A DNA stretch of 64,000 bases from assembly GCF_000379105.1 (NCBI RefSeq), contig NZ_KB900609.1, positions 6,878,125-6,942,124 of the forward strand. The letters are read 5' to 3'. The notes below the pieces were generated by a model that saw only the letters and a program-made list of their open reading frames with translations, was not told the origin of the DNA and did no database searches. Origin of the DNA: Methylobacterium sp. WSM2598 (lineage in GTDB: Bacteria > Pseudomonadota > Alphaproteobacteria > Rhizobiales > Beijerinckiaceae). Shown here in pieces: positions 7,694 to 15,368 of the stretch (the stretch's first letter is position 1; every line of letters starts with the position of its first letter). A program made the translations under genes and the position numbers.

Positions 7694-7790
7694 CGCGCCT
7701 GCGGCCCGTGACGGGCCTGCGGCCCCTCGGGCGCCGGCGGCGCGTCCTGTATCCTGCGGCCGCACCGAATCAGCTCCGCGAGCCCGCACC

Positions 7791-8135
7791 ATGACACCGC
7801 CGAGGCGTTTCCCGCGCCCGCTCCGCTCCGTCGCGGCCGCCGCCGCCCTGCTCTCCTGCGCGACCGCCGCGGCCGCCAGGCCCGCCACGTGCCGGACGAG
7901 CGACGAGGGCGAGTACCCCTGCACCTTCACGGCGATGGGACGCCAGGGAAGCTTCAGGATCTCCGCCGCGGGCAAGCCGACCGTCACGCTCGAGGTCGAC
8001 CGGCCCGGCGTGGCGTTCGGCTATCTCACCCTGGGCGGCCGCACCGTGCCGCTCCCGGGCGAGTACGCGCGCAGCACCGAGGATCCGGCCTGCTGGATCA
8101 ACACCGCGACCAGCGCCAAGGTCTGCGCCCGCTGA
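7791..8135 (+). CDS. Small secreted protein of unknown function
   Basis: A 114-residue protein with a signal peptide: basic RRFPRPLRS, a run of Ala/Leu, and a probable cleavage after ATAAAA near residue 29. The mature part is about 85 residues with four Cys (CRTSDEGEYPC at the start, CW and VC near the end), which could form two disulfides in the periplasm. No family recognised. It stands alone on the plus strand and converges on hsp20. The 97 bases before it contain a doubled CCTGCGGCCC motif. Confidence 0.6.
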   Translation: MTPPRRFPRPLRSVAAAAALLSCATAAAARPATCRTSDEGEYPCTFTAMGRQGSFRISAAGKPTVTLEVDRPGVAFGYLTLGGRTVPLPGEYARSTEDPACWINTATSAKVCAR

Positions 8136-8262
8136 GGACGCGCGCCGCGTCGGCGCGGCGGGCGGCCGGCTCGTCGGGACGATGCGGCAGCGTCCGCGCG
8201 CGGGACGCGGCCGATCCGTGACCGGATCCCCGCGTCCGAGGCCGAGGGGAGCGCGGCCCGGA

Positions 8263-8739
8263 TCAGCCGGCCTTGATGTCGATCGTCCGCGCCCGCGGGG
8301 CGCCGGCATGGGGCTTGGGCAACCTCAGGGTGAGCACGCCCTTCTCCATCCGCGCCTCGATCTCCTCGGGCTGCGTGCCCGCCGGCAATTCGATGGCGCG
8401 CGAGAAGGCGCCGTAGCTGCGCTCCGTCACCCGGCGGGTGCCCTTCATCCCCTCCCGCTCCTGGCGCTTCTCGCCCCGGATCACCAGCATGTCGTCGATC
8501 AGTTCGAGCTGGACGTCGCTGCGCTCCAGGCCGGGCAGCTCCGCCGTCACCTCGACGTGGTCGTCCCGCTCGACGACGTCCATGCGGGGCATCGGGCCCT
8601 GCAGGAAGGCCGGCAGGCCGGCCCGCACCTCGCCGAGCATCCGGTCGAACTCGCGCTGCAGGGGCGGCTGGACCGCCGTGAGCCCGACCAGCGGATCGTC
8701 GTGCCGGCCGCCCAGGGCCAGAATGGACTTGAGGTTCAT
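8263..8739 (-). CDS. Small heat-shock protein Hsp20/IbpA family
   Basis: A 158-residue chaperone starting MNLKSILALGG at 8739 (AGGGAG upstream); an ATG twelve codons earlier lacks a ribosome site. The alpha-crystallin domain covers about 48-150: PRMDVVERDDHVEVTAELPG, the ELIDDMLVIRGEK strand, and GVLTLRLPKP, which corresponds to the conserved GVLxIxxPK motif. It would hold unfolding proteins in soluble oligomers. It follows the universal stress gene on the same strand with 79 bases between, so both may share the promoter upstream of that gene. Confidence 0.88.
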   Translation of the reverse strand: MNLKSILALGGRHDDPLVGLTAVQPPLQREFDRMLGEVRAGLPAFLQGPMPRMDVVERDDHVEVTAELPGLERSDVQLELIDDMLVIRGEKRQEREGMKGTRRVTERSYGAFSRAIELPAGTQPEEIEARMEKGVLTLRLPKPHAGAPRARTIDIKAG

Positions 8740-8818
8740 GGGACTCTCCCTCGATCGGCCGGGCTCCCGCATCGGCCCGGCCTCGCCTCGCGCGCGGCGG
8801 GCGTGCCGCGGCGCGCCC

Positions 8819-9634
8819 TCAGCGGGACATCAGGACCGGAACCGTCATGGAGCGCAGCATCGTGCGGCTGGTGCCGCCGATGAGCGCCTCGCGCAGCCGG
8901 GCGTGGCCGTAGGCCCCCATCACCAGGAGGTCGGCGCCGCAATCGGCGACGTGGGACAGCAGGGCCTCGGCGGGCGGGATGCCGGCCCGGACGACCCGGA
9001 AGGTCGCGTCGACGCCGTGCCGGGCGAGGTGGCGGACCATGCGCCGGGGCAGGTCCTCCGGCGTCGGCTCCTCGGCCACGGTGACGACCTCGACGCGGTT
9101 CGCGCGCCGCAGCAGCGGGAGCGCGTCGGCGAGGGCGCGGGCCGCCTGGGCGCTGCCGTCCCAGGCCACGACCGCCGAGGTCAGGGCGGGCGGGGCGGCC
9201 TGGATGTAGGGCACGATCAGCACCGGGCGGCCCGACCGGAACAGCAGCGGCTCCATCTGCGCGTCGGCGGGCTTGGGCGCGGCGTGGTCGGCCTGCTCGA
9301 TCACCACGAGGTCGCACAGGCGCGCCCGCTCGGCGAGCTCCTGGGCGGCCTCGGGGGCGGAGCTGCAGATCACGACGCTCTCGCAGGAGAGCCCCGCCCC
9401 GCGGGCGGCGGCCGCGGCCTCCTCGGCCGCCTCGGCGGCGCGCTCCCGCGAACTCCGCTCCGCCGAGACGATCATGTCGTAGCGGATCTCGGCCTGCGCG
9501 TAGGTCTCGAAGGGCACGGCCGGCAGCACGCCGGCCGCCGTGACGGAGGCCCCGGTCTCGGCCGCGAGCGCGAGGCCGCAGGGCAGCGCGCGCCGACCCA
9601 CGCCGTCGACGACGATCATCAGGTCCCGGATCAT
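8819..9634 (-). CDS. Tandem universal stress protein (UspA family)
   Basis: A 271-residue protein of two Usp folds. The first (1-145) is degenerate; the second (150-271) keeps the ATP-binding signature GAYGHARLREALIGGTSRTM (G-2x-G-9x-G-S/T). The start at 9634 has GGGAGGAC upstream. Tandem Usps of this type are typical members of oxygen-limitation and dormancy regulons. A near-FixK palindrome lies 64 bases upstream of the start, in keeping with that. Confidence 0.88.
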   Translation of the reverse strand: MIRDLMIVVDGVGRRALPCGLALAAETGASVTAAGVLPAVPFETYAQAEIRYDMIVSAERSSRERAAEAAEEAAAAARGAGLSCESVVICSSAPEAAQELAERARLCDLVVIEQADHAAPKPADAQMEPLLFRSGRPVLIVPYIQAAPPALTSAVVAWDGSAQAARALADALPLLRRANRVEVVTVAEEPTPEDLPRRMVRHLARHGVDATFRVVRAGIPPAEALLSHVADCGADLLVMGAYGHARLREALIGGTSRTMLRSMTVPVLMSR

Positions 9635-9697
9635 GGTGTCCTCCCGGCTCAGTCCGGCTCAGTGCGGGGAGGATCCCGCCGGACGCGCGGATCGGCC

Positions 9698-9711
9698 TTG
9701 ATCCAGCGCAA
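9698..9711 (-). promoter_or_regulatory. Near-consensus FixK box upstream of usp/hsp20
   Basis: TTGATCCAGCGCAA on the plus strand is a TTGA-N6-TCAA palindrome with one base changed in one half-site. It lies 64 bases before the usp start. An almost identical TTGATCCACCGCAA occurs at 20793, which suggests a real variant site. No good -10 is visible at the class II spacing. Confidence 0.45.
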
Positions 9712-9822
9712 GGGATCCGGCGGCGAGGGATCGAGCGCAAGGGATCGAGTGACTGCGATCGAGTGACTGCGCTCGAGCCCGAGGGCCGGCCGCGGGGTGA
9801 GGGGGCCGCGGCCGCACAACCC

Positions 9823-9836
9823 TTGAGGCGGATCAA
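9823..9836 (+). promoter_or_regulatory. FixK box upstream of the ABC membrane-domain gene
   Basis: TTGA-GGCGGA-TCAA is an exact TTGA-N6-TCAA match, 73 bases before the ATG at 9909. A TATAAC lies at 9871-9876, which would put the box near -53; a class II position would use the weaker TAGTGA at 9859. Confidence 0.6.
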
Positions 9837-9908
9837 GGCGACCCAGCACGGGAGGCGGTAGTGAGCCGGCTATAACCCGGCCGCGGCGCCGGAGGGAGGG
9901 AAACGCCC

Positions 9909-10997
9909 ATGGCGACAGGGCCCATGGCGACGGGGCATGTGCGGGAGGCCGCGCGGCCGCGGGACGAGGCACCGGATCTCTGCCGCCCTTCGCCCGCGCC
10001 TTCGCCCGCGCGCAGCACCCCTCCCGACCTGCTGACCTTCATCTGGCGCGAGAGTGCCGTGGCGCAGGTCTGGCTCGCCCTCCTGGTGGTGGCGGTGTTC
10101 CTGGCGGGGGTGCTGCCCCTGGAGATCCAGCGGCGCGCGGTGGGCCACGCCGTGAAGGGGGCCGACCCGCAGGTGCTGCTGCGGCTCGCCGTCCTCTACG
10201 CGCTCACCGCCTGCGGGCTCGGGCTGCTGAAGCTCGTGCTCAACATCGGTCGCGGCTTCGTCGCCGAGCGGGCCGTGCGCCGCCTGCGCGCCGCCATCAT
10301 GGAGGATTGCCACGGCGCCGGGCTGCACGGCGGCGCGCCGCGGAGCGGCGCCGGGCAGGCGCGCGGCGTCGAGGTGGCGCTGGTTCTGGACGAGGCCGAG
10401 CCGGTGGGCGGCTTCGTCGCCTCCTGCTTCTCGGAGCCGCTCCTGCAGGCGGGCATCCTGGTCACCACGCTCGCCTACCTGGCCATGCTCAACCCCGCCA
10501 TGGCCCTGGTGGCGCTGGCGGTGTTCTCGCCCCAGCTCGTCTTCGTGCCGCTGATGCAGCGGGCCATCAACCGCCGGGTCGGGGCGCGCATCGGCCTGCT
10601 GCGGCGGGTCAGCGGCGGCATCGTGGAGGCGCGTTCCGGCGCCGTCGCGCCGGCCGAGGCGGAGCGGCTCGACGCCGTCTTCGGCCTCAACATGGGGATC
10701 TTCCGGATCAAGTTCTCGATGAACTTCCTGATGAACATGTCCTACCACCTCGGCGTGGCGGGGATCCTGGGCGTCGGGGGCTACGCGGTGGTGACCGGCG
10801 AGGCGGAGGTCAGCACGGTCGTCGCCTTCGTGTCGGGGCTCGCGCACATGAACGACCCCTGGGGGGACCTCGTGAACTGGTTCCGCGAGGTCAGCGTCAC
10901 GCGCACCAAGTACGACCTGATCGCCCGGGCGACGGGCGCGCTGGCGGAGGGGCACGTCGCGCAGGCCTGCGCGGTACCCGGGGCGGCCGCGCCGTGA
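9909..10997 (+). CDS. ABC-transporter-type transmembrane domain protein without an ATPase domain
   Basis: A 362-residue protein with a Pro/Ala-rich N-terminus and about six predicted membrane segments arranged like the membrane half of an ABC exporter: pairs at about 53-73 and 92-112, about 182-200 and 203-222, and about 275-310. Conserved coupling-type elements such as ERAVRRLRAAIMEDC are present, but the protein ends before any Walker A, signature or Walker B motif, and no ATPase gene is adjacent. It might partner with an ATPase elsewhere, or act without one. GGAGGGAGGG precedes the ATG, and an upstream FixK box suggests low-oxygen induction. Confidence 0.65.
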   Translation: MATGPMATGHVREAARPRDEAPDLCRPSPAPSPARSTPPDLLTFIWRESAVAQVWLALLVVAVFLAGVLPLEIQRRAVGHAVKGADPQVLLRLAVLYALTACGLGLLKLVLNIGRGFVAERAVRRLRAAIMEDCHGAGLHGGAPRSGAGQARGVEVALVLDEAEPVGGFVASCFSEPLLQAGILVTTLAYLAMLNPAMALVALAVFSPQLVFVPLMQRAINRRVGARIGLLRRVSGGIVEARSGAVAPAEAERLDAVFGLNMGIFRIKFSMNFLMNMSYHLGVAGILGVGGYAVVTGEAEVSTVVAFVSGLAHMNDPWGDLVNWFREVSVTRTKYDLIARATGALAEGHVAQACAVPGAAAP

Positions 10998-11082
10998 GCG
11001 GGGGCGCCGCGAGCCGGGCCCGGCGCCGGGCGGATCGGAGATCGGGGATCCGCCTCGTACCCCCGCGGGAGAGGGGCCCCCC

Positions 11083-11136
11083 CGCGCGGATCGTGCGCGG
11101 TGCGCGGATCGTGCGCGGTGCGCGAATCGTGCGCGA
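11083..11136 (+). repeat. Three tandem copies of an 18-bp unit
   Basis: The unit TGCGCGGATCGTGCGCGG recurs three times with one or two changes. Each unit is nearly self-complementary around GATC, so the array could form small hairpins. The whole 10998-11308 gap holds this array and a Crp/Fnr-type palindrome, and no gene. Confidence 0.75.
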
Positions 11137-11244
11137 CACGGCCCACCGAGGCCTCGTTTGCCAAGGTATTGCCGAGCGTTTGCCGAGATCGCATCCGGCG
11201 CCCCGCGCATCGGACGATCCTGAGCGCGTGCGTGCAGCTCAGCT

Positions 11245-11258
11245 CTGATCTGGATCAG
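11245..11258 (+). promoter_or_regulatory. Crp/Fnr-type palindrome upstream of phaC
   Basis: CTGATCTGGATCAG is a perfect inverted repeat whose core TGATCTGGATCA matches the FixK/FNR core, with the outer T/A changed to C/G. It lies 51 bases before the phaC ATG, so a start of transcription at the class II spacing would leave a leader of about 15 bases. Confidence 0.5.
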
Positions 11259-11308
11259 TGGGCGGAACGCCGTGCCCGGCTAGGAGAGGCGGGCGCTGGA
11301 GACCCCCC

Positions 11309-13150
11309 ATGCTCGCGACTTCCCCCACGCAATCCTCGGCCGCGATCCCGGCCCGCCCCCCTGCCCTCCGCCTCGTGCCGCCGGTCGCGGCCGCCGGTCC
11401 CGTCCGGGACGCCGCGGAGCCCGGTGACGACCTGCACGACGCCGGCCAGGCGATCGACCAAGCGGCCCATGCCGCGGTGGCGCGGCTCACCGGCGGCCTC
11501 TCGCCGGCGGCCCTGGCCAATGCCTGGCTCGACTGGAGCGTGCACGCGGCCTTCTCGCCCGGCAAGCAGGCCGAACTCGCCGCCAAGGCCTTCCGCAAGG
11601 GCCAGCGCCTGCAATCCTTCCTGTGGCGCAACCTCCTGGTGGGGGCGCAGGCCGAACCCTGCATCGAGCCCCTGCCCCAGGACCACCGCTTCGACGACCC
11701 GGCTTGGCGGACCTGGCCCTTCTGCCTCTACCAGCAGGGTTTCCTGCTCACCCAGCAATGGTGGCACAACGCCACCACGGGCGTGCGCGGCGTGGCGCGG
11801 GCGCACGAGGAGATCGTCGCCTTCACGGCGCGCCAGATGCTCGACGGGGTCTCGCCGTCGAATCACCCCCTCACCAACCCGGTCGTCCTCAACGCGACCC
11901 TGGCGAGCGGCGGCGCCAACCTGGTGCTCGGCGCCCTGAACGCCCTGGAGGATGCCCGGCGCGGGCTCGCCGGCCTCAAGCCCGCGGGCGCCGAGCGCTT
12001 CGCGGTCGGGCGCGAGGTCGCGGTCACCGAGGGCGAGGTCGTCTACCGCAACGACCTGATCGAGCTGATCCAGTACGCGCCGAAGACCGGCGCGGTCCGG
12101 CCCGAGCCGGTCCTGATCGTGCCGGCCTGGATCATGAAGTACTACATCCTCGACCTGTCGCCGGAGAATTCCCTGGTCCGCCACCTCGTCGGCCAGGGCT
12201 TCACCGTGTTCATGATCTCCTGGCGCAACCCGGGCCCGGCGGACCGGGACGTGTCCTTCGACGATTACCGGCGGCTCGGCGTGATGGCCGCCCTCGACGC
12301 GGTCTCGGCGATCCGGCCGGGCCGGGCCGTGCACGCGGCGGGCTATTGCCTGGGCGGCACGCTGCTCTCGATCGCGGCGGCCACCATGGCCCGGGACGGG
12401 GATGCGCGGCTCGCCTCCCTCACCCTCTTCGCCGCGCAGGTCGACTTCACCGAGGCCGGCGAGCTCACGCTCTTCATCAACGAGAGCCAGATCAGCTTCC
12501 TGGAGAGCCTGATGCGGAGCGAGGGCGTCCTCGACTCCAAGCAGATGGCCGGCGCCTTCCAGCTGCTGCGCTCGAACGACCTGATCTGGTCGCGGATCGT
12601 CAACAGCTACCTGCTCGGGCGGCGCGAGGCGGTGACCGACCTGATGGCCTGGAACGCCGACGCCACCCGGATGCCGGCGCGGATGCACGCCGAGTACCTG
12701 CGCCGCCTGTTCCTCGACAACGACCTCGCGGAGGGCCGCCTGCGGGTCGAGGGCCGGCCGGTGGCCCTGACCGACATCCGCGCCCCGATCTTCGCCGTCG
12801 GCACCGAGAAGGACCACGTGGCGCCCTGGCGCTCGGTGTTCAAGCTCACGCTGATGACCGACGCGGACGTCACCTTCCTGCTCGCCAGCGGGGGCCACAA
12901 CGCGGGCATCGTCTCGGAGCCCGGCCATCGCGGCCGCCACTACCGCGTGCACAGCAGGGCGGCGACCGACCGCTACGTCGATCCGGACAGCTGGCTCGAC
13001 CTCGCCCGGCTCGAACAGGGCTCCTGGTGGCCGGAATGGGCCTCCTGGCTCGCCGAGCGGTCCGGCCCGCCCGAGCCGCCGCCGCCGATGGGGCTGCCGG
13101 GCGCGCCGACGCTCGGCCCGGCCCCCGGCCGCTACGTGCGGGAGGCCTGA
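11309..13150 (+). CDS. phaC: Poly(3-hydroxyalkanoate) synthase PhaC
   Basis: A 613-residue class I-type PHA synthase that polymerises (R)-3-hydroxyacyl-CoA into storage granules. The PhaC box GYCLGG carries the nucleophile Cys347; the triad is completed by Asp502 (GTEKDHVAPW) and His530 (GGHNAGI). The N-terminal domain contains NPLTNPVVLNATL-like substrate-region sequence. I start at ATG 11309 with GGAGA upstream; an earlier GTG/ATG at 11258 has no ribosome site. It heads a tight operon with fabI, maoC-pta and ackA. Grouping with fermentative genes suggests PHB is used as a sink for carbon and reductant when oxygen falls. Confidence 0.9.
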   Translation: MLATSPTQSSAAIPARPPALRLVPPVAAAGPVRDAAEPGDDLHDAGQAIDQAAHAAVARLTGGLSPAALANAWLDWSVHAAFSPGKQAELAAKAFRKGQRLQSFLWRNLLVGAQAEPCIEPLPQDHRFDDPAWRTWPFCLYQQGFLLTQQWWHNATTGVRGVARAHEEIVAFTARQMLDGVSPSNHPLTNPVVLNATLASGGANLVLGALNALEDARRGLAGLKPAGAERFAVGREVAVTEGEVVYRNDLIELIQYAPKTGAVRPEPVLIVPAWIMKYYILDLSPENSLVRHLVGQGFTVFMISWRNPGPADRDVSFDDYRRLGVMAALDAVSAIRPGRAVHAAGYCLGGTLLSIAAATMARDGDARLASLTLFAAQVDFTEAGELTLFINESQISFLESLMRSEGVLDSKQMAGAFQLLRSNDLIWSRIVNSYLLGRREAVTDLMAWNADATRMPARMHAEYLRRLFLDNDLAEGRLRVEGRPVALTDIRAPIFAVGTEKDHVAPWRSVFKLTLMTDADVTFLLASGGHNAGIVSEPGHRGRHYRVHSRAATDRYVDPDSWLDLARLEQGSWWPEWASWLAERSGPPEPPPPMGLPGAPTLGPAPGRYVREA

Positions 13151-13152
13151 CC

Positions 13153-13917
13153 ATGGCCCTGCTCGCCGGCAAGCGCGCCCTCGTGGTCGGGGTCGCCAAC
13201 GCGCAGTCGATCGCCACGGGCTGCGCCCGCGCCTTCCGGGAGAACGGCGCCCGCCTCGCCCTCACCTACCTGAACGACCGGGCCCGGCCCCACGTCGCCC
13301 CCGTCGCCGAGGAGCTCGGGGCGGAGATCCTCGCGCCCCTCGACGTCACCCGGGAGGCGGAGCTCGACGCGCTCTTCGCGCGGGTGGAGGCGGCCTGGGG
13401 CGGCCTCGACATCCTCGTCCACTCGATCGCCTTCTGCCCGAAGGAGGACCTGCACGGCCGCGTCACCGATTGCTCGCGGGAGGGCTTCCTCACCGCCATG
13501 GACGTCTCGGTGCACTCGCTGATCCGGATGACGCGGCGGGCCGAGCCGCTGATGCGGGCGGGCGGCAGCATCCTGACGGTGAGCTATTACGGCGCCGAGA
13601 AGGTGGTCGACCACTACAACGTGATGGGGCCGGTCAAGGCCGCCCTGGAGGCCGGCGTGCGCTCGCTCGCGGTCGAACTCGGCCCGCGCGGCATCCGGGT
13701 CAACACCCTCTCGCCCGGGCCGGTCGTGACCCGGGCGGCCTCGGGGATCGACCATTTCGACGACCTCGTCGAGGCCGCCCGCACCCGCGCGCCGGAGCAC
13801 CGGCTCGTGACCCTGGAGGAGATCGGCCACATGGCCGCCGCCCTCTCGGCCGACGGCGCCCGCGGCGTCACCGGCACCATCACCTTCGTCGACGGCGGCT
13901 TGCACGCGGTGGCCTGA
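13153..13917 (+). CDS. fabI: Enoyl-ACP reductase FabI-type SDR
   Basis: A 254-residue short-chain dehydrogenase of the FabI type, starting two bases after the phaC stop. It has the FabI cofactor loop (VVGVANAQSIATG), the SIAF motif, and the catalytic pair Tyr155/Lys162 spaced Y-x6-K (YNVMGPVK), followed by SPGPVVTRAASGI. FabI reduces enoyl-ACP with NADH in fatty acid synthesis. A second FabI placed in a PHA/acetate operon may instead act on enoyl-CoA or crotonyl-CoA as a reductant sink, which is inference. An in-frame opening far upstream inside phaC is only a shadow. Confidence 0.85.
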   Translation: MALLAGKRALVVGVANAQSIATGCARAFRENGARLALTYLNDRARPHVAPVAEELGAEILAPLDVTREAELDALFARVEAAWGGLDILVHSIAFCPKEDLHGRVTDCSREGFLTAMDVSVHSLIRMTRRAEPLMRAGGSILTVSYYGAEKVVDHYNVMGPVKAALEAGVRSLAVELGPRGIRVNTLSPGPVVTRAASGIDHFDDLVEAARTRAPEHRLVTLEEIGHMAAALSADGARGVTGTITFVDGGLHAVA

Positions 13918-13919
13918 TC

Positions 13920-15368
13920 ATGGAAGCCCTCCAATTCATCGAGAACCGCACCCTGGCGGAGATCCGGGTCGGCGACAGCGCGAGCCTCGCCCGCACCCTG
14001 CAGCCGGACGACATCCGGCTGTTCGCGGTCGTGTCGGGGGACGTGAACCCCGCCCATCTCGACAAGGACTACGCCGATACGGACCGCTTCCACGGGGTCA
14101 TCGCGCACGGGCTCTGGGGCGGCTCGCTGATCTCGGCGGTGCTCGGCACCGCGCTGCCGGGGCCGGGCACGATCTATCTCGGCCAGTCCCTGCGCTTCCT
14201 GCGGCCGGTGAAGATCGGCGACACGATCACGGCCCGGGTCACCGTGCGGACGAAGGACGAGGCGCGGGCGCGGCTCGTCCTCGACTGCGCCTGCCTCAAC
14301 GACCGCGGCGAGAGCGTGATCAGCGGCGAGGCCGAGGTGATCGCGCCGACCGAGAAGGTCCGCCGGCCCCGGGTGCTGCTGCCGGAGGTGCACCTGCACG
14401 AGCGCGGCGCCCAGTGGCGCCGCCTGATCGACGCGGCGCGGGGAAGGCCCCCGATCCGCACCGCCGTGGTCCATCCCTGCGACGCCGTCTCCCTCGAGGG
14501 CGCGCTGGCGGGGCGGCGGGCCGGGCTGATCGAGCCGGTCCTGGTCGGGCCGCGGGCCAAGATCGCGGCGGCGGCCGAGGCGGCGCGGATCGCGCTCGAC
14601 GGGATCGAGATCGTCGAGGCGCCCCACAGCCACGCGGCCGCCGAGCGGGCGGTCGACCTCGCCCGGGCCGGCAGCGTGGCGGCGCTGATGAAGGGGGCGC
14701 TGCACACCGACGAGATCCTCTCGGCGGCCCTGCGCAGGGAGGCGGGCCTGCGCACCGAACGGCGCATGAGCCACGTCTACGCCCTCGACGTGCCGCATTA
14801 CCGCAAGCCGCTCTTCATCACCGACGCGGCGGTCAACATCGCGCCGAGCCTCGCGGAGAAGCGCGACATCGTCCAGAACGCCATCGACCTGTGCCGGGCT
14901 CTGGGGATCGCCGAGCCCAAGGCGGCGATCCTCTCGGCGGTCGAGACGGTGTCGATGCGGATCGGCTCCACCCTCGACGCGGCGGCGCTCTGCAAGATGG
15001 CCGAGCGCGGCCAGATCACCGGCGGCCGCGTCGAGGGGCCCCTGGCCTTCGACAACGCCATCTCGCGGGAGGCCGCCGCCGCCAAGGGCATCGCCTCGCC
15101 GGTGGCGGGGGACGCCGACATCCTGGTCGTCCCCGACCTCGTCTCGGGCAACATGCTGGCCAAGCAGCTCATCCATCTCGCGGGGGCGGACGCGGCCGGG
15201 CTGATCCTCGGCGCGCGGGTGCCGATCATCCTGACGAGCCGCGCCGACAGCGCCGAGGTGCGGGAAGCCTCCTGCGCGCTGGCCCAGCTCTTCGCGCATG
15301 CGGCGGCGTCGGGGGACCCCGCCTCCGCCGAAGGAGGCGCCGCGTCCGCCGAAGGAGGCGCCGCGTGA
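13920..15368 (+). CDS. Bifunctional MaoC-type enoyl-CoA hydratase / phosphate acetyltransferase
   Basis: A 482-residue fusion. Residues 1-145 form a MaoC hot-dog domain with the hydratase dyad region GDVNPAHLDKDYA and FHGVIAHGLWG; residues 160-465 are a Pta/phosphotransbutyrylase domain ending VPDLVSGNMLAKQLIHLAGA and ARVPIILTSRADS. The first part can interconvert (R)-3-hydroxyacyl-CoA and enoyl-CoA, the substrate pool of PhaC; the second converts acetyl-CoA to acetyl phosphate for AckA. The ATG overlaps the end of fabI closely. The last 14 codons are a duplicated SAEGGAA carrying the ackA ribosome site. Confidence 0.88.
   Translation: MEALQFIENRTLAEIRVGDSASLARTLQPDDIRLFAVVSGDVNPAHLDKDYADTDRFHGVIAHGLWGGSLISAVLGTALPGPGTIYLGQSLRFLRPVKIGDTITARVTVRTKDEARARLVLDCACLNDRGESVISGEAEVIAPTEKVRRPRVLLPEVHLHERGAQWRRLIDAARGRPPIRTAVVHPCDAVSLEGALAGRRAGLIEPVLVGPRAKIAAAAEAARIALDGIEIVEAPHSHAAAERAVDLARAGSVAALMKGALHTDEILSAALRREAGLRTERRMSHVYALDVPHYRKPLFITDAAVNIAPSLAEKRDIVQNAIDLCRALGIAEPKAAILSAVETVSMRIGSTLDAAALCKMAERGQITGGRVEGPLAFDNAISREAAAAKGIASPVAGDADILVVPDLVSGNMLAKQLIHLAGADAAGLILGARVPIILTSRADSAEVREASCALAQLFAHAAASGDPASAEGGAASAEGGAA
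15324..15365 (+). repeat. Doubled 21-bp unit at the end of pta
   Basis: Two perfect copies of a 21-base unit encode SAEGGAA twice. Each contains AAGGAGG, and the second copy places it about seven bases before the ackA GTG. A length change of one unit would be in frame and would keep the ribosome site. Confidence 0.85.

Noticed and set aside
11623..13917. A 764-residue frame running from inside phaC through fabI
   Set aside because: The part within phaC is out of frame with the synthase; FabI starts at 13153.
13470..13919. N-terminal extension of the MaoC-Pta fusion inside fabI
   Set aside because: Arg/Pro-rich antisense-like composition; the MaoC domain begins at the ATG at 13920.
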